From the NCBI GenBank assembly GCA_027482185.1, contig JAIXWF010000013.1, positions 1,054,001 to 1,118,000 on the forward strand: DNA of 64,000 bases, read 5' to 3'. Shown one piece after another: positions 15,237-23,471 of the stretch. This DNA comes from Opitutaceae bacterium. Its GTDB lineage: Bacteria; Verrucomicrobiota; Verrucomicrobiia; Opitutales; Opitutaceae. Numbering within the stretch: position 1 is the stretch's first letter; each line of letters begins with the position of its first letter. The notes under the pieces are model-generated. The model was not told the DNA's origin. It searched no databases and saw only the letters and a program-made list of their open reading frames with translations. A program made the translations under genes and the position numbers.

Positions 15237-17477
15237 ATGGAATCCGCCAATCGCAGCGACGCGGCGTGGGTGCAGGAGTTGGTGGCGTTTCTGCGCCGTC
15301 AACCCGGCGTGAGCGCGGTCCGGATCGATCCGGATTTGCAACGCGTGGCGGTGGCGACGGTCGGGCGGATGGAAATCGCAGGGCTCGAGGAGAAATTGGC
15401 CGCGACCATCGAAGCCGTCGAAGCGGAGCTCGGCACGGTCCCGTCCGCGCCGGTGCCGGCCGGCTACTCGGTCACGACCGAGGACGGCATGGTGGTGGTG
15501 CGGCGCGACCATTGCGCAACCGCGGAGAAGCTCTGGCAATGGCGCGAATTGGAATGGCCGGAACTCAAGGCCGAGCCGGCGCCCGAAGAACAGGAATGGC
15601 GCACGCTTGCGTGGTTGGCGTCGATCTGCGGCGCGGCCGGTCTGGCGGGCGCGGCGGCGGGTTATCTCGCGCCGGGCATGCCGTGGTTGGCGAAAGCGTT
15701 TTTCCTCATCGGCATCGTGACCGGTGGCTGGGACGCCGCGGTCGATACGTGGGAGAATCTGCGCAAACGGGAAATCGACATCCATTTCCTGATGCTCGTC
15801 GTCGCGGTCGGCGCGATGATCATCGGCGCCTGGGGCGAGGCCGTGCTGCTGCTGTTCCTGTTTTCCGCGTCCGGGGCCATGGAGGAATTCGCCCTCGACC
15901 GCACGCAGCGCGAGGTCAGCGCGCTGCTCAAGTCGGCGCCCAAGCGCGCGACGTTGGTCGAGGCCGACGGCACGGAGCGCGACGTCGCGATCGGCGACCT
16001 CGCGGTCGGCCAACGCGTGCGCGTGAAGCCCGGCGAGGCCTTTGCGGCCGACGGCGTCATCGGCTCGGGCAAGACGGCGTCGGACGAATCCGCGCTGACA
16101 GGCGAGGCGAATCCCGTCCCGAAGACGACGGGCGACAAAGTCTTCAGCGGCACGATCAACCTCTGGGGGACGGTCGATTTCGAGGTCGTGCGCCTGCCAT
16201 CGGAGAGCACGCTGCAGAAAATCATCCGCCTGATCCAGACGGCGCAGAAACTGAAGGCGCCGAGCGAGCGGTTCACGGACAAATTCGGCACCGGCTACAC
16301 CTACGCGGTGATCGGCGGCTCGGCGGCGATGTTTCTCGTGTGGTGGCAGGGCTTCGGTTTGCCGGCGTTCGAGAACACGCCGGAGGTCCGCTCCGCGTTC
16401 TACCGGGCCATGACGCTGATGGTGGTCGCGAGTCCGTGCGCGCTCGTGCTGTCGATCCCGTCGGCAATCCTCGCGGCGATCGCGTGGGGCGCGCGCCACG
16501 GCGTGCTGTTCCGCGGCGGCGCGGCGATCGAGAAACTGGCCGACATCGACGTCGTGGCGCTCGACAAGACCGGCACGTTGACGACGGGCGAGATGGCCGT
16601 GGTGCAGGCCGAGAGTTTTCCGCCGGGCCGCGAGAACGACGTGCTCGAGTTGGCCTACACGCTCGAAGCCAAGTCCCAGCATCCGATCGCCCGCGCGATC
16701 GTGCGCCACGCGCGGGCCGCGGGAGTGCGCGAGCGCGCGATGGACGAGTTCCAATCCCTCACGGGCAAGGGCCTGCGGGCCAAGATCGACGGCGCGACCT
16801 TGCTGCTCGGTCGGCGCGAATTGCTGGAGTCGGGTCCGCTGGCCGAGTGGGCGCGGAAATTGCCGGCGTCGACCGCGGAGCTGAGCGAGGTGTGGTTGAT
16901 CGCGCCGGATTTGGTCGGACGCATTTTGCTCAAGGACCAGATCCGCGCCGAATCGCGGGGTGTGCTCGCGGCGCTGAAAGTTTCCGGCGTCCGTTCCGTG
17001 ATGCTCACCGGGGACCGCCAGCACACGGCCGAAGCGGTGGCGAAGGAACTCGGCGTCGACGAAGTGCGCGCGGGCCTTTCCCCCGAGGACAAGGTGGCCG
17101 CGATCCAGACTTTGCGCGACGGCGGCAAACACCGGGTCGCGATGGTCGGCGACGGCGTGAACGACGCGCCCTCGTTGGCCGCGGCGGATGTGAGTGTGGC
17201 GATGGGCGCGCGCGGCAGCGACGCGGCGTTGGAGCAGGCGGAAGTGATTCTGATGCACGACCGGATCGAGAACTTCCTCGCCGCGTTCCGCCTCAGCACA
17301 CGGGCGAAGTCCGTGATCCGGCAAAACCTCGCGATTTCGCTCGGCGTCGTGGTCGTGATGGTGATCGCGACGGCGTTCGGCGCCGTGCCGCTGGCCGTCG
17401 GCGTGGCGGCCCACGAAGGCAGCACGCTGGTCGTCTGCCTGAATTCCCTGCGGCTCCTCTTCGGGCGCAACGCCTGA
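15237..17477 (+). CDS. P1B-4-type heavy-metal translocating P-type ATPase
   Basis: A 746-residue inner-membrane metal pump. Core motifs: the TGEANP loop of the actuator domain, SPC at residues 399-401 in the metal-binding helix, DKTGT with phosphorylated Asp443, MLTGDR, and GDGVNDAPSLAAADV. HEG at 726-728 in the last helix together with SPC is the signature of the P1B-4 subgroup (cobalt, zinc or ferrous iron export; CoaT, CzcP, PfeT), unlike CPC copper/zinc pumps. The N-terminus (about 1-70) has the alternating pattern of a ferredoxin-like metal-binding domain but no CxxC. No metal regulator is next to it. The substrate cannot be fixed from sequence. Confidence 0.93.
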   Translation: MESANRSDAAWVQELVAFLRRQPGVSAVRIDPDLQRVAVATVGRMEIAGLEEKLAATIEAVEAELGTVPSAPVPAGYSVTTEDGMVVVRRDHCATAEKLWQWRELEWPELKAEPAPEEQEWRTLAWLASICGAAGLAGAAAGYLAPGMPWLAKAFFLIGIVTGGWDAAVDTWENLRKREIDIHFLMLVVAVGAMIIGAWGEAVLLLFLFSASGAMEEFALDRTQREVSALLKSAPKRATLVEADGTERDVAIGDLAVGQRVRVKPGEAFAADGVIGSGKTASDESALTGEANPVPKTTGDKVFSGTINLWGTVDFEVVRLPSESTLQKIIRLIQTAQKLKAPSERFTDKFGTGYTYAVIGGSAAMFLVWWQGFGLPAFENTPEVRSAFYRAMTLMVVASPCALVLSIPSAILAAIAWGARHGVLFRGGAAIEKLADIDVVALDKTGTLTTGEMAVVQAESFPPGRENDVLELAYTLEAKSQHPIARAIVRHARAAGVRERAMDEFQSLTGKGLRAKIDGATLLLGRRELLESGPLAEWARKLPASTAELSEVWLIAPDLVGRILLKDQIRAESRGVLAALKVSGVRSVMLTGDRQHTAEAVAKELGVDEVRAGLSPEDKVAAIQTLRDGGKHRVAMVGDGVNDAPSLAAADVSVAMGARGSDAALEQAEVILMHDRIENFLAAFRLSTRAKSVIRQNLAISLGVVVVMVIATAFGAVPLAVGVAAHEGSTLVVCLNSLRLLFGRNA

Positions 17478-17534
17478 AACTTCGGGAAACAAATCCGCGT
17501 CTCCCGGGTCGGTGCCGCTCTTCCCGTTTTCCCC

Positions 17535-18002
17535 ATGAACTCTTCGTTTCCCCGGTTGCTCGCGTGCGGCGGTTTGGCGGTTCTGCTCGCCGGTTGCACG
17601 TTTCCTTCGTCCCGCCGGATCGTGCCGGCCGGCCAAGCCAACGTCCTGCAGCGCACCGAGACCGGCGTCGTCACGAGCGTGCGCGAGGTGACTATTGAAG
17701 GCCAAAAGACCAACCTCGGCCTGTTTGGCGGCGGGGTCCTCGGCGGGGCCGCGGCGAGCGGCGGACGCGGGGTGGGCGGAGCGGTCGTGCAGGCGGCCGG
17801 CAGCGTCGCCGGTGCCGTGGTTGGGCAGGCGGTCGAGGAATCCGCGACCCGGAAGCGCGCCCAGGAAATCACGATCCGGCTCGACGACGGCTCGACCGTC
17901 GTCGTCATGCAGGAATCGTCGACGGGATTGTTTCAGGACGGCGACCGCGTACGCGTGCTCAACGGCGGCGGGCAGGCGCGGGTGGCGATGGCGACGAATT
18001 GA
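17535..18002 (+). CDS. Outer-membrane lipoprotein with glycine-zipper region
   Basis: A 155-residue protein with a lipoprotein signal (LAVLLAGC, cleavage before Cys19 or thereabouts). The central region is rich in Gly/Ala (FGGGVLGGAAASGGRGVGGAVVQAAGSVAGAVVGQAVE), a two-helix glycine zipper. It ends in a small beta domain (ITIRLDDGSTVVVMQE, GDRVRVLNGGGQARV). This is the layout of SlyB/PcpH-type lipoproteins that support the cell envelope. It lies 57 bases after the metal pump gene and may be in the same transcript. Confidence 0.82.
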   Translation: MNSSFPRLLACGGLAVLLAGCTFPSSRRIVPAGQANVLQRTETGVVTSVREVTIEGQKTNLGLFGGGVLGGAAASGGRGVGGAVVQAAGSVAGAVVGQAVEESATRKRAQEITIRLDDGSTVVVMQESSTGLFQDGDRVRVLNGGGQARVAMATN

Positions 18003-18005
18003 TAA

Positions 18006-18103
18006 AACCGGAATTGCAAAACCGGAATTCGGAAACCGGAAACCGGAGTGGCGTTACCGGATACCGGAATTGGGAACCCGGAGACCGGAAACGGAAGGCC
18101 GGA
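18006..18103 (+). repeat. Heptanucleotide GGARACC array
   Basis: A degenerate tandem array of GGAAACC/GGAGACC heptamers with spacers of 7 or 14 bases, beginning 4 bases after the lipoprotein stop codon. The same heptamer is found in the array at 55408-55485. Confidence 0.82.
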
Positions 18104-18162
18104 CGCGGACGGGCAGGGGAGCGGGAGCGGACGTGCGGCGGCGGGGTGGAGTTGCCGCGGAA

Positions 18163-18717
18163 TCAATCCGTGATCCAGACCTGATCGCCGGCGCGGACTT
18201 CTTCGTAGAGCGCGGCGATCTCGATATTGCGCATCAAAACGCAGCCGGAGCTCAGCGGTTCGCCGATGCGGTCCTCGAAGTTGGTCCCATGGATATAGAC
18301 GTAGCGTTCGTAGGTATCGACGTCGCCGCCGCGGTTTACGCCGGGCTCAAGGCCGCGCAGCCAAAGGATCCGGCCGGTGACGAGCCCGGTGCGCGCTTTC
18401 TCGTCGTCGTATTCGTGGTAGTGGCGTCCGGTCGGGACGCGCGCTTTGAAGACCATGCCCGGCGGTTGGCCGGCGCCGATGCGTTCGGCGATCTCGTGCA
18501 GGCCGCGCGGCGTGCCGAGGGAGTTCTTGATGTTCGAAGGCGGACGTTTCGACGTCGAGATCACGTAACTGCGGACCAGTTCACCGCCCCGGAAAAACTG
18601 CATCGTCGCTGTACCGATCCGCACGGCCAGCAGGCGCTCTCCGGGCTTGATGCCGAGTCGGGCGCAGGTTTTGTTGACCTGCTCCACCGGAGACAAACTC
18701 GTGAACAACGCATCCAT
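18163..18717 (-). CDS. L,D-transpeptidase (YkuD domain)
   Basis: A 184-residue YkuD-fold enzyme that forms 3-3 peptidoglycan cross-links or attaches proteins to the wall. His143 in YIHGTN and Cys159 in SSGCVLM are the catalytic residues in the standard HGT..SxGC order. The beta-strand start (LLAVRIGTATMQFF) and the TPRGLHEIAE loop are typical. There is no signal peptide from ATG 18715-18717, which is unusual for an enzyme that must act outside the membrane. Later in-frame GTG codons could also serve as the start. Its 5' end overlaps the divergent asd start by 17 bases. Confidence 0.88.
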   Translation of the reverse strand: MDALFTSLSPVEQVNKTCARLGIKPGERLLAVRIGTATMQFFRGGELVRSYVISTSKRPPSNIKNSLGTPRGLHEIAERIGAGQPPGMVFKARVPTGRHYHEYDDEKARTGLVTGRILWLRGLEPGVNRGGDVDTYERYVYIHGTNFEDRIGEPLSSGCVLMRNIEIAALYEEVRAGDQVWITD

Positions 18718-19735
18718 CAATGTCGGTATCGTCGGCGCGACGGGCGCCGTCGGTCAAGAGCTCCTGCGGCTCCTGCACGATCGCAACTTCCCCATGGCCA
18801 GCCTGCGGCTCTTCGCCTCGGCCCGGTCGGCGGGCAAAGTCGCCGAGTATGCCGGCAAAAAATACACGATCGAGGAAGCGAAGCCCGGCGTGTTCGCGGG
18901 CGTGGATGTCGCGTTCTTCGCGGCCGGCGGCAGCGTGACGCGCGCGTTGGCTCCGGATGCGGTGAAGTCCGGCTGCCTCGTCATCGACAAGAGCTCGCAC
19001 TACCGGATGGATCCGGACGTGCCGCTCGTGATTCCGGAAATCAATCCCGAGGGTCTGCGCAACCACAAGGGCATCATCGCGAATCCCAATTGCTCGACGG
19101 CGGTCACGTTGATGGCCCTCTGGCCGCTGCACCGCGCCTTCGGCCTGAAGCGCTACTTTGCCAGTACCTACCAATCCGTCTCCGGCACGGGCGCCGAAGC
19201 AGTGCGCGAGCTCGAGGACCAGATCCAGTCCCACGTGAAGGGCACGCCGATCGTGAAGAAGGTCTATCCGTACCAGATCGCGTTCAACCTGATCCCCCAG
19301 GTCGATTCCTTCGGGCCCAACGGCTACACCGGCGAGGAAACCAAGATGATGCTCGAGAGCCGCAAGATCATGGGCCTCCCGAATCTAAAGGTCTCGGCCA
19401 CCACCGTGCGCGTGCCGGTCGTCCGGGCGCATTCCGTTTCCGTCAACGCCGAGTTCGAACGCCCCGTCAGCGTCGAGGCCGCCCGCGCCGCGATCGCCGC
19501 GTTTGAAGGCGCGCAACTCGTCGACGATCCGGCGAACAAGGTCTATCCGACCCCGCTCGATTTCTCGAACCAGGTGAAGTGCGGCGTCGGCCGCATCCGC
19601 CTCGACACCGCCCTCGACAACGGCCTCGCGCTGTGGGTCAGCGGCGACAACCTCTGGAAGGGCGCCGCGCTCAACGCCGTGCAGAACGCCGAGCTCATGG
19701 CCCGCGAGGGTCTGTTCAAGCGGAAGGCGGGCTGA
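18701..19735 (+). CDS. asd: Aspartate-semialdehyde dehydrogenase
   Basis: Reduces aspartyl phosphate to aspartate semialdehyde with NADPH, on the route to lysine, diaminopimelate, threonine and methionine. The 344-residue length is normal. The N-terminal dinucleotide motif is VGIVGATGAVGQELL, catalytic Cys131 lies in ANPNCSTAV, and SVSGTGAEAVRELEDQ and RVPVVRAHS are family signatures. The start is GTG 18701, preceded by GGAG 9 bases upstream; an upstream in-frame ATG lies inside the opposite L,D-transpeptidase gene. Diaminopimelate links this enzyme to peptidoglycan, as does its divergent neighbour. Confidence 0.95.
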   Translation: MNNASINVGIVGATGAVGQELLRLLHDRNFPMASLRLFASARSAGKVAEYAGKKYTIEEAKPGVFAGVDVAFFAAGGSVTRALAPDAVKSGCLVIDKSSHYRMDPDVPLVIPEINPEGLRNHKGIIANPNCSTAVTLMALWPLHRAFGLKRYFASTYQSVSGTGAEAVRELEDQIQSHVKGTPIVKKVYPYQIAFNLIPQVDSFGPNGYTGEETKMMLESRKIMGLPNLKVSATTVRVPVVRAHSVSVNAEFERPVSVEAARAAIAAFEGAQLVDDPANKVYPTPLDFSNQVKCGVGRIRLDTALDNGLALWVSGDNLWKGAALNAVQNAELMAREGLFKRKAG

Positions 19736-19760
19736 GGCGGCGCGGGGCTCGGGAGGCGCG

Positions 19761-19795
19761 GTTGAGAGGTGAAGGTTGAAAGTTGAAAGTTCGGA
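19761..19795 (+). repeat. Heptanucleotide GTTGAAA array
   Basis: Five consecutive 7-base units (GTTGAGA, GGTGAAG, GTTGAAA, GTTGAAA, GTTCGGA) between asd and tRNA-Val. The motif recurs at 29471-29590. Confidence 0.78.
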
Positions 19796-19911
19796 AAATG
19801 TATCCCGCGGCTCGGGCGCGCGGGTTTTCCGGACCCGCGGCGCCGCCGAGTCATACCCGAATAATTCCTTGTCATAGCCGGCGCCCGGCGGCTTTGCTCT
19901 CCCTTCGGCTA

Positions 19912-19985
19912 GGACGCTTAGCTCAGTTGGTTAGAGCACCTCGCTTACACCGAGGGTGTCGGGGGTTCGAGTCCCTCAGCGTCCA
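19912..19985 (+). tRNA. tRNA-Val (anticodon TAC)
   Basis: A full cloverleaf: acceptor GGACGCT with AGCGTCC, D-arm TTAGCTCAGTTGGTTAGAGCA, anticodon stem CCTCG/CGAGG with loop CTTACAC, T-arm GGGGGTTCGAGTCCCTC, discriminator A. CCA is not encoded. It lies 135 bases before ilvH. Confidence 0.95.
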
Positions 19986-19987
19986 GT

Positions 19988-20016
19988 CTGCGTTTCCGGC
20001 GCCGCGGGAAACGCAG
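19988..20016 (+). other. Strong hairpin just after tRNA-Val
   Basis: A perfect 10-bp stem (CTGCGTTTCC at 19988-19997, GGAAACGCAG at 20007-20016) with a 9-base loop, starting 2 bases after the tRNA. There is no T-tract, so it could be a processing or pausing structure or part of the ilvH leader. Confidence 0.6.
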
Positions 20017-20120
20017 GCCGCCTGGGTTCGGGGCGGATTTACCGGGTTCCGGCCCGGGATTTCCTCCCTGCAAATCTCGGCTGGGCGAACGTCCAATTTT
20101 CCTACTCACTCTTCCTTCCC

Positions 20121-20591
20121 ATGCGACACACGATCTCCGTCCTCGTTGAGAACAAGTTCGGCGTTTTGGCGCGCGTCTCCGGAATGTTCTCCGGCCGCGG
20201 CTTCAACATCGACTCGCTCAATGTCGCGCCGACCCACGATGCCACGCTCTCCCGCATCACCGCCGTCCTCAAGGGCGACGAGGCGCAGCTCGATCTTTGC
20301 ATCAAGCAACTGCGCAAGCTGGTCAACGTGGTCGAGGTCGTCGACTTCAAGGAAGGCCAGGCCGTCGAGCGCGAGCTCGTCCTCGTGAAGGTCAAGGCCG
20401 ACGCCAAGAACCGTTCCGAGATCGTCCAGATCGCCGACATCTTCCGCGCCAAGATCGTCAACCTCGCCCCCGACAACCTCATCGTCGAGCTCACCGGCAC
20501 CGACGACAAGGTGAACGCGTTGCTCAGCCTGCTCGAGCCGTTCGGCATCCTCGAACTCGCCCGCACCGGCCGCCTCGCGCTCAAGCGCTGA
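20121..20591 (+). CDS. ilvH: Acetolactate synthase small (regulatory) subunit
   Basis: A 156-residue protein that binds valine and activates the catalytic subunit IlvB/IlvI. The N-terminal ACT domain ([28 protein letters not shown]) is characteristic, as is [25 protein letters not shown]; the C-terminal half has the second regulatory domain ([29 protein letters not shown]). No catalytic subunit gene is next to it; it must lie elsewhere. It is followed by ilvC after 53 bases that hold a heptamer array. Confidence 0.95.
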   Translation: MRHTISVLVENKFGVLARVSGMFSGRGFNIDSLNVAPTHDATLSRITAVLKGDEAQLDLCIKQLRKLVNVVEVVDFKEGQAVERELVLVKVKADAKNRSEIVQIADIFRAKIVNLAPDNLIVELTGTDDKVNALLSLLEPFGILELARTGRLALKR

Positions 20592-20601
20592 ACGACTTTC
20601 C

Positions 20602-20637
20602 CCGAACTCCGCACCCCCAACTCCGAACTCCGCACCC
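20602..20637 (+). repeat. Heptanucleotide CGAACTC/CGCACCC array
   Basis: Five 7-base units (CGAACTC, CGCACCC, CCAACTC, CGAACTC, CGCACCC) fill most of the 53-base gap between ilvH and ilvC. The motif recurs at 55548-55600. Confidence 0.8.
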
Positions 20638-20644
20638 TTTTCAC

Positions 20645-21673
20645 ATGCCTGCCAAAGTCTACACCGACAAAGACGCCGATCTCGGCGTGTTCGCCAACAA
20701 AACGCTCGCCGTCCTCGGCTACGGTTCGCAGGGCCACGCCCATGCGCTCAACCTCAAGGACAGCGGCTGCAAGGTCATCATCGGCCTCTACCCGGGCTCC
20801 AAGTCCAAGGCCGTCGCCGAACAGCACGGCTTCGAGGTCGTCGACACCGCCGAGGCCGTCCGCCGCGCCGATGTCATCATGGTCGGTCTGCCCGACATGA
20901 AGCAGGCCGATGTCTACGCCAGCGACATCCTCCCCAATCTCGCCAAGGGCAAGACGCTGCTCTTCTCCCACGGCCTCTCCGTCCACTTCGGCCTGATCAA
21001 GCTGCACAAGGACATCGACTGCATCATGGTCGCCCCGAAGGGCCCCGGCCACATGGTCCGCCGCCTCTACGCCGAAGGCAAAGGCATGCCGGCCCTCGTC
21101 GCGGTCGCGCAGGACAAGTCCAAGTCCGCCCTCAAGACCGCCCTCGCGTGGGCCAAGGGCATCGGCTCCACCCGCGCCGGCGTCCTCAAGACCTCCTTCA
21201 AGGAAGAGACCGAGACCGATCTCTTCGGCGAACAGGCCGTGCTCTGCGGCGGCGCCAGCGCCCTCGTCCAGGCCGGCTTCGAGACCCTCGTCGAGGCCGG
21301 TTACCAGCCCGAGATGGCCTACTTCGAGTGCCTCCACGAGCTGAAGCTCATCTGCGATCTCATGTACGAGAGCGGCATCGCCGGCATGCGTTTCTCGATC
21401 TCCGAGACCGCCAAGTACGGCGATATCACCCGCGGCCCCCGCGTCGTGAACAAGCAGACCAAGGCCGAGATGAAGAAGATCCTGAAGGAGATCCAGTCCG
21501 GCCAGTTCACCAAGGAGTGGGTCAAGGAACACAAGGGCGGCCTCAAGAAGTACCACGCCCTCCTCAAGGCCGGTGAAAAGCACAAGATCGAGAAGACCGG
21601 CGCCTACCTCCGCTCCATGATGCCTTGGATGACCAAGAAGAACATCAAGGGCGTCCAGGCCTCCTATTCCTGA
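20645..21673 (+). CDS. ilvC: Ketol-acid reductoisomerase (class I)
   Basis: Converts acetolactate to dihydroxyisovalerate, and the isoleucine equivalent, using NADPH and magnesium. The 342-residue length is the short class I form. The NADP-binding loop is [18 protein letters not shown], followed by VAPKGPGH, and the knotted C-terminal domain carries the metal ligands ([13 protein letters not shown] and a later E in [11 protein letters not shown]). It is encoded after ilvH and closed by a strong terminator. Confidence 0.96.
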   Translation: MPAKVYTDKDADLGVFANKTLAVLGYGSQGHAHALNLKDSGCKVIIGLYPGSKSKAVAEQHGFEVVDTAEAVRRADVIMVGLPDMKQADVYASDILPNLAKGKTLLFSHGLSVHFGLIKLHKDIDCIMVAPKGPGHMVRRLYAEGKGMPALVAVAQDKSKSALKTALAWAKGIGSTRAGVLKTSFKEETETDLFGEQAVLCGGASALVQAGFETLVEAGYQPEMAYFECLHELKLICDLMYESGIAGMRFSISETAKYGDITRGPRVVNKQTKAEMKKILKEIQSGQFTKEWVKEHKGGLKKYHALLKAGEKHKIEKTGAYLRSMMPWMTKKNIKGVQASYS

Positions 21674-21707
21674 TTCCGCGCCGCCGGAACCGTTGCCAAA
21701 TGTCCCG

Positions 21708-21744
21708 AAGGCGCAGAGTTTCGGCTCTGCGCCTTTTCCTTTTC
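21708..21744 (+). terminator. Rho-independent terminator after ilvC
   Basis: An 11-bp perfect stem (AAGGCGCAGAG at 21708-21718, CTCTGCGCCTT at 21725-21735) with loop TTTCGG, followed by TTCCTTTT. hemC begins 3 bases beyond, so it may act as a partial terminator or as the hemC leader. Confidence 0.9.
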
Positions 21745-21746
21745 CG

Positions 21747-22604
21747 ATGCCCAAGCTCATCCTCGCCACCCGCAAGAGCCCGCTCGCCCTCGCCCAGACC
21801 GAGATGGTCGCCGCCCACCTGCGCGCCCGCCTCGGCGTCGAGACCGAACTCCTCAAGATGGTCACGACCGGCGACGCGCAGACCGAATGGTCCCTGGAGA
21901 AACGCGGCGGCAAGGGGCTCTTCACCAGCGAGCTCGAGGCCGCTTTGCTCCGCGGCGACGCCGACCTCGCCGTCCACAGCACCAAGGACCTGCCCGGCGA
22001 AATGCCGCCCGGCCTCGCCATCTCCGGCTACATGCCGCGCGCCGACACCCGCGACGTCCTCGTCCGCCACGCCGGCGTCGCCGTCCCCGCGACCATCGCG
22101 ACCGGCAGCCCGCGCCGCCGCCTCCAGATCAAGCTGCTGTATCCGGAAGTCCAATTCACCGAGATCCGCGGCAACGTCGACACCCGCCTGAAGAAGATCG
22201 GCGAACTGCACGTCGCCGACGCCTCCATCCTCGCCGCCGCCGGCATGAAACGTCTCGGCATCGCCAGCTGGCCCGGCGTCGAGTTCACACCGCTGTCCTT
22301 CGCCCAGATGGTCCCGGCCGTGGGGCAGGGCGCCATCGCCATCCAGGGCCGCGCCGCCGACGCGCCGCGCTACGCCGAGGTCTTCGACGCCGCCACGATG
22401 CGCGCCGTCTCCGTCGAGCGCGCCTTCCAGAACGCCCTCGGCGGCGGCTGCCACACCGCGTTCGCCGCCCACGTCGACGGCGACACGCTCCATCTCTTCC
22501 ACGAAAACATCGGCCAACGCAGCGTCCCGCTCGCCGCCGCCGATTTCGCCGCCCCGGCCGCCACCGCCGCCCGCGTGCTGAAACAGTTCGGACTCCTCGC
22601 ATGA
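21747..22604 (+). CDS. hemC: Porphobilinogen deaminase (hydroxymethylbilane synthase)
   Basis: Joins four porphobilinogens into hydroxymethylbilane. A 285-residue protein with the family start LILATRKSPLALAQTEMV, substrate-binding HSTKDLPGEMPPGL and GSPRRRLQI, and the cofactor cysteine in GGGCHTAFAAH that carries the dipyrromethane primer. ATG 21747 matches the family N-terminus; the upstream extension to 21693 lies in the terminator. It overlaps hemD by 4 bases. Confidence 0.96.
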   Translation: MPKLILATRKSPLALAQTEMVAAHLRARLGVETELLKMVTTGDAQTEWSLEKRGGKGLFTSELEAALLRGDADLAVHSTKDLPGEMPPGLAISGYMPRADTRDVLVRHAGVAVPATIATGSPRRRLQIKLLYPEVQFTEIRGNVDTRLKKIGELHVADASILAAAGMKRLGIASWPGVEFTPLSFAQMVPAVGQGAIAIQGRAADAPRYAEVFDAATMRAVSVERAFQNALGGGCHTAFAAHVDGDTLHLFHENIGQRSVPLAAADFAAPAATAARVLKQFGLLA

Positions 22605-23389
22605 CCGCTTCCGCCTCCCTGTCCGGCCGCCGCATCGCCGTCACCCGCGCCCGCGAACAGACCCCGGAGCTCGCCGTGAAACTCGCCGGCCTCGGCGCCG
22701 AGGTGATCGAGCTCCCGCTGATCGCCGTGACCAAGGAGATCGACAAACAGGCGCTCCACGACGTCCTCTCCGAACTCGGCACCTACGACTGGATCGTCTT
22801 CACCAGCGCCAACGGCGTCCGCTACTTCCTCGAGGAATTCTACCGGATCTACGACGACGTGCGTTCCCTCGGCCTGCTGCGTTTCGCCGCCGTCGGCGAC
22901 GCCACGGCCCGCGAGATCACCGCCCACCACCTCAAGGTCGAGTGCCAGCCGAAGATTGCCACCGGCGAAGCCCTCGCCGACGCCCTCATCGCCACCGGCA
23001 GTCTCGACAGCGCCAAGCTCATCGTCGTCACGGGCAACCGCAACCGCGAGGAACTCGTCGCGAAGCTCGAGGAGGCCCGCGCCATCGTCGACCGCGTGCA
23101 GGTCTATAAAACGGAAAAGACCGATCTCGCCGCCGAGCCCGTCGCCGCGGATTTCCGCGCCAAAGGCGCCGACGCGATCCTGTTCGCCAGTTCCTCGGCC
23201 GTGCAGTCCTTCGTCGACCAGGCCGCGGCGTTGAAATTGGCGAAAGACGCCAAGCGTCCGCTCGCCGGCAGCATCGGCCCGCAGACGAGCGAAACGATGA
23301 AGCAGGTGGGCATGCCCATCGACTTCGAGGCCAAGACGCCGAGCCTCGACGCGCTCGTCGACGCGCTCGTGAAGAAGTTGAAAGTTTGA
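22601..23389 (+). CDS. hemD: Uroporphyrinogen-III synthase
   Basis: Closes and inverts ring D of hydroxymethylbilane. A 262-residue protein with the loose HemD pattern: RRIAVTRAREQTPELAVKLAGLGAEVIELPLI, DWIVFTSANGV, FAAVGDATAREI, ADAILFASSSAVQSF and a final SIGPQTSETMKQVG. It starts with ATGA overlapping the hemC stop, so the two steps are made together. The pathway's other genes are not here. Confidence 0.92.
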   Translation: MTASASLSGRRIAVTRAREQTPELAVKLAGLGAEVIELPLIAVTKEIDKQALHDVLSELGTYDWIVFTSANGVRYFLEEFYRIYDDVRSLGLLRFAAVGDATAREITAHHLKVECQPKIATGEALADALIATGSLDSAKLIVVTGNRNREELVAKLEEARAIVDRVQVYKTEKTDLAAEPVAADFRAKGADAILFASSSAVQSFVDQAAALKLAKDAKRPLAGSIGPQTSETMKQVGMPIDFEAKTPSLDALVDALVKKLKV

Positions 23390-23471
23390 GTTCGCTCCGG
23401 CCGCGCGGAATCGCGGCCGCAGGGTCCGACGTGCCGTTTTCCAAACCCATCGATCCCGCTCCGGTTTTCCC

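Noticed and set aside
14208-17705. 1,165-residue minus-strand frame
   Set aside because: It is antisense to the P-type ATPase and out of frame with the DinG-like gene; no motif.
19986-20120. T-box riboswitch for ilvH
   Set aside because: The hairpin lacks the conserved T-box sequence and specifier loop, and T-boxes are rare outside Firmicutes and relatives.
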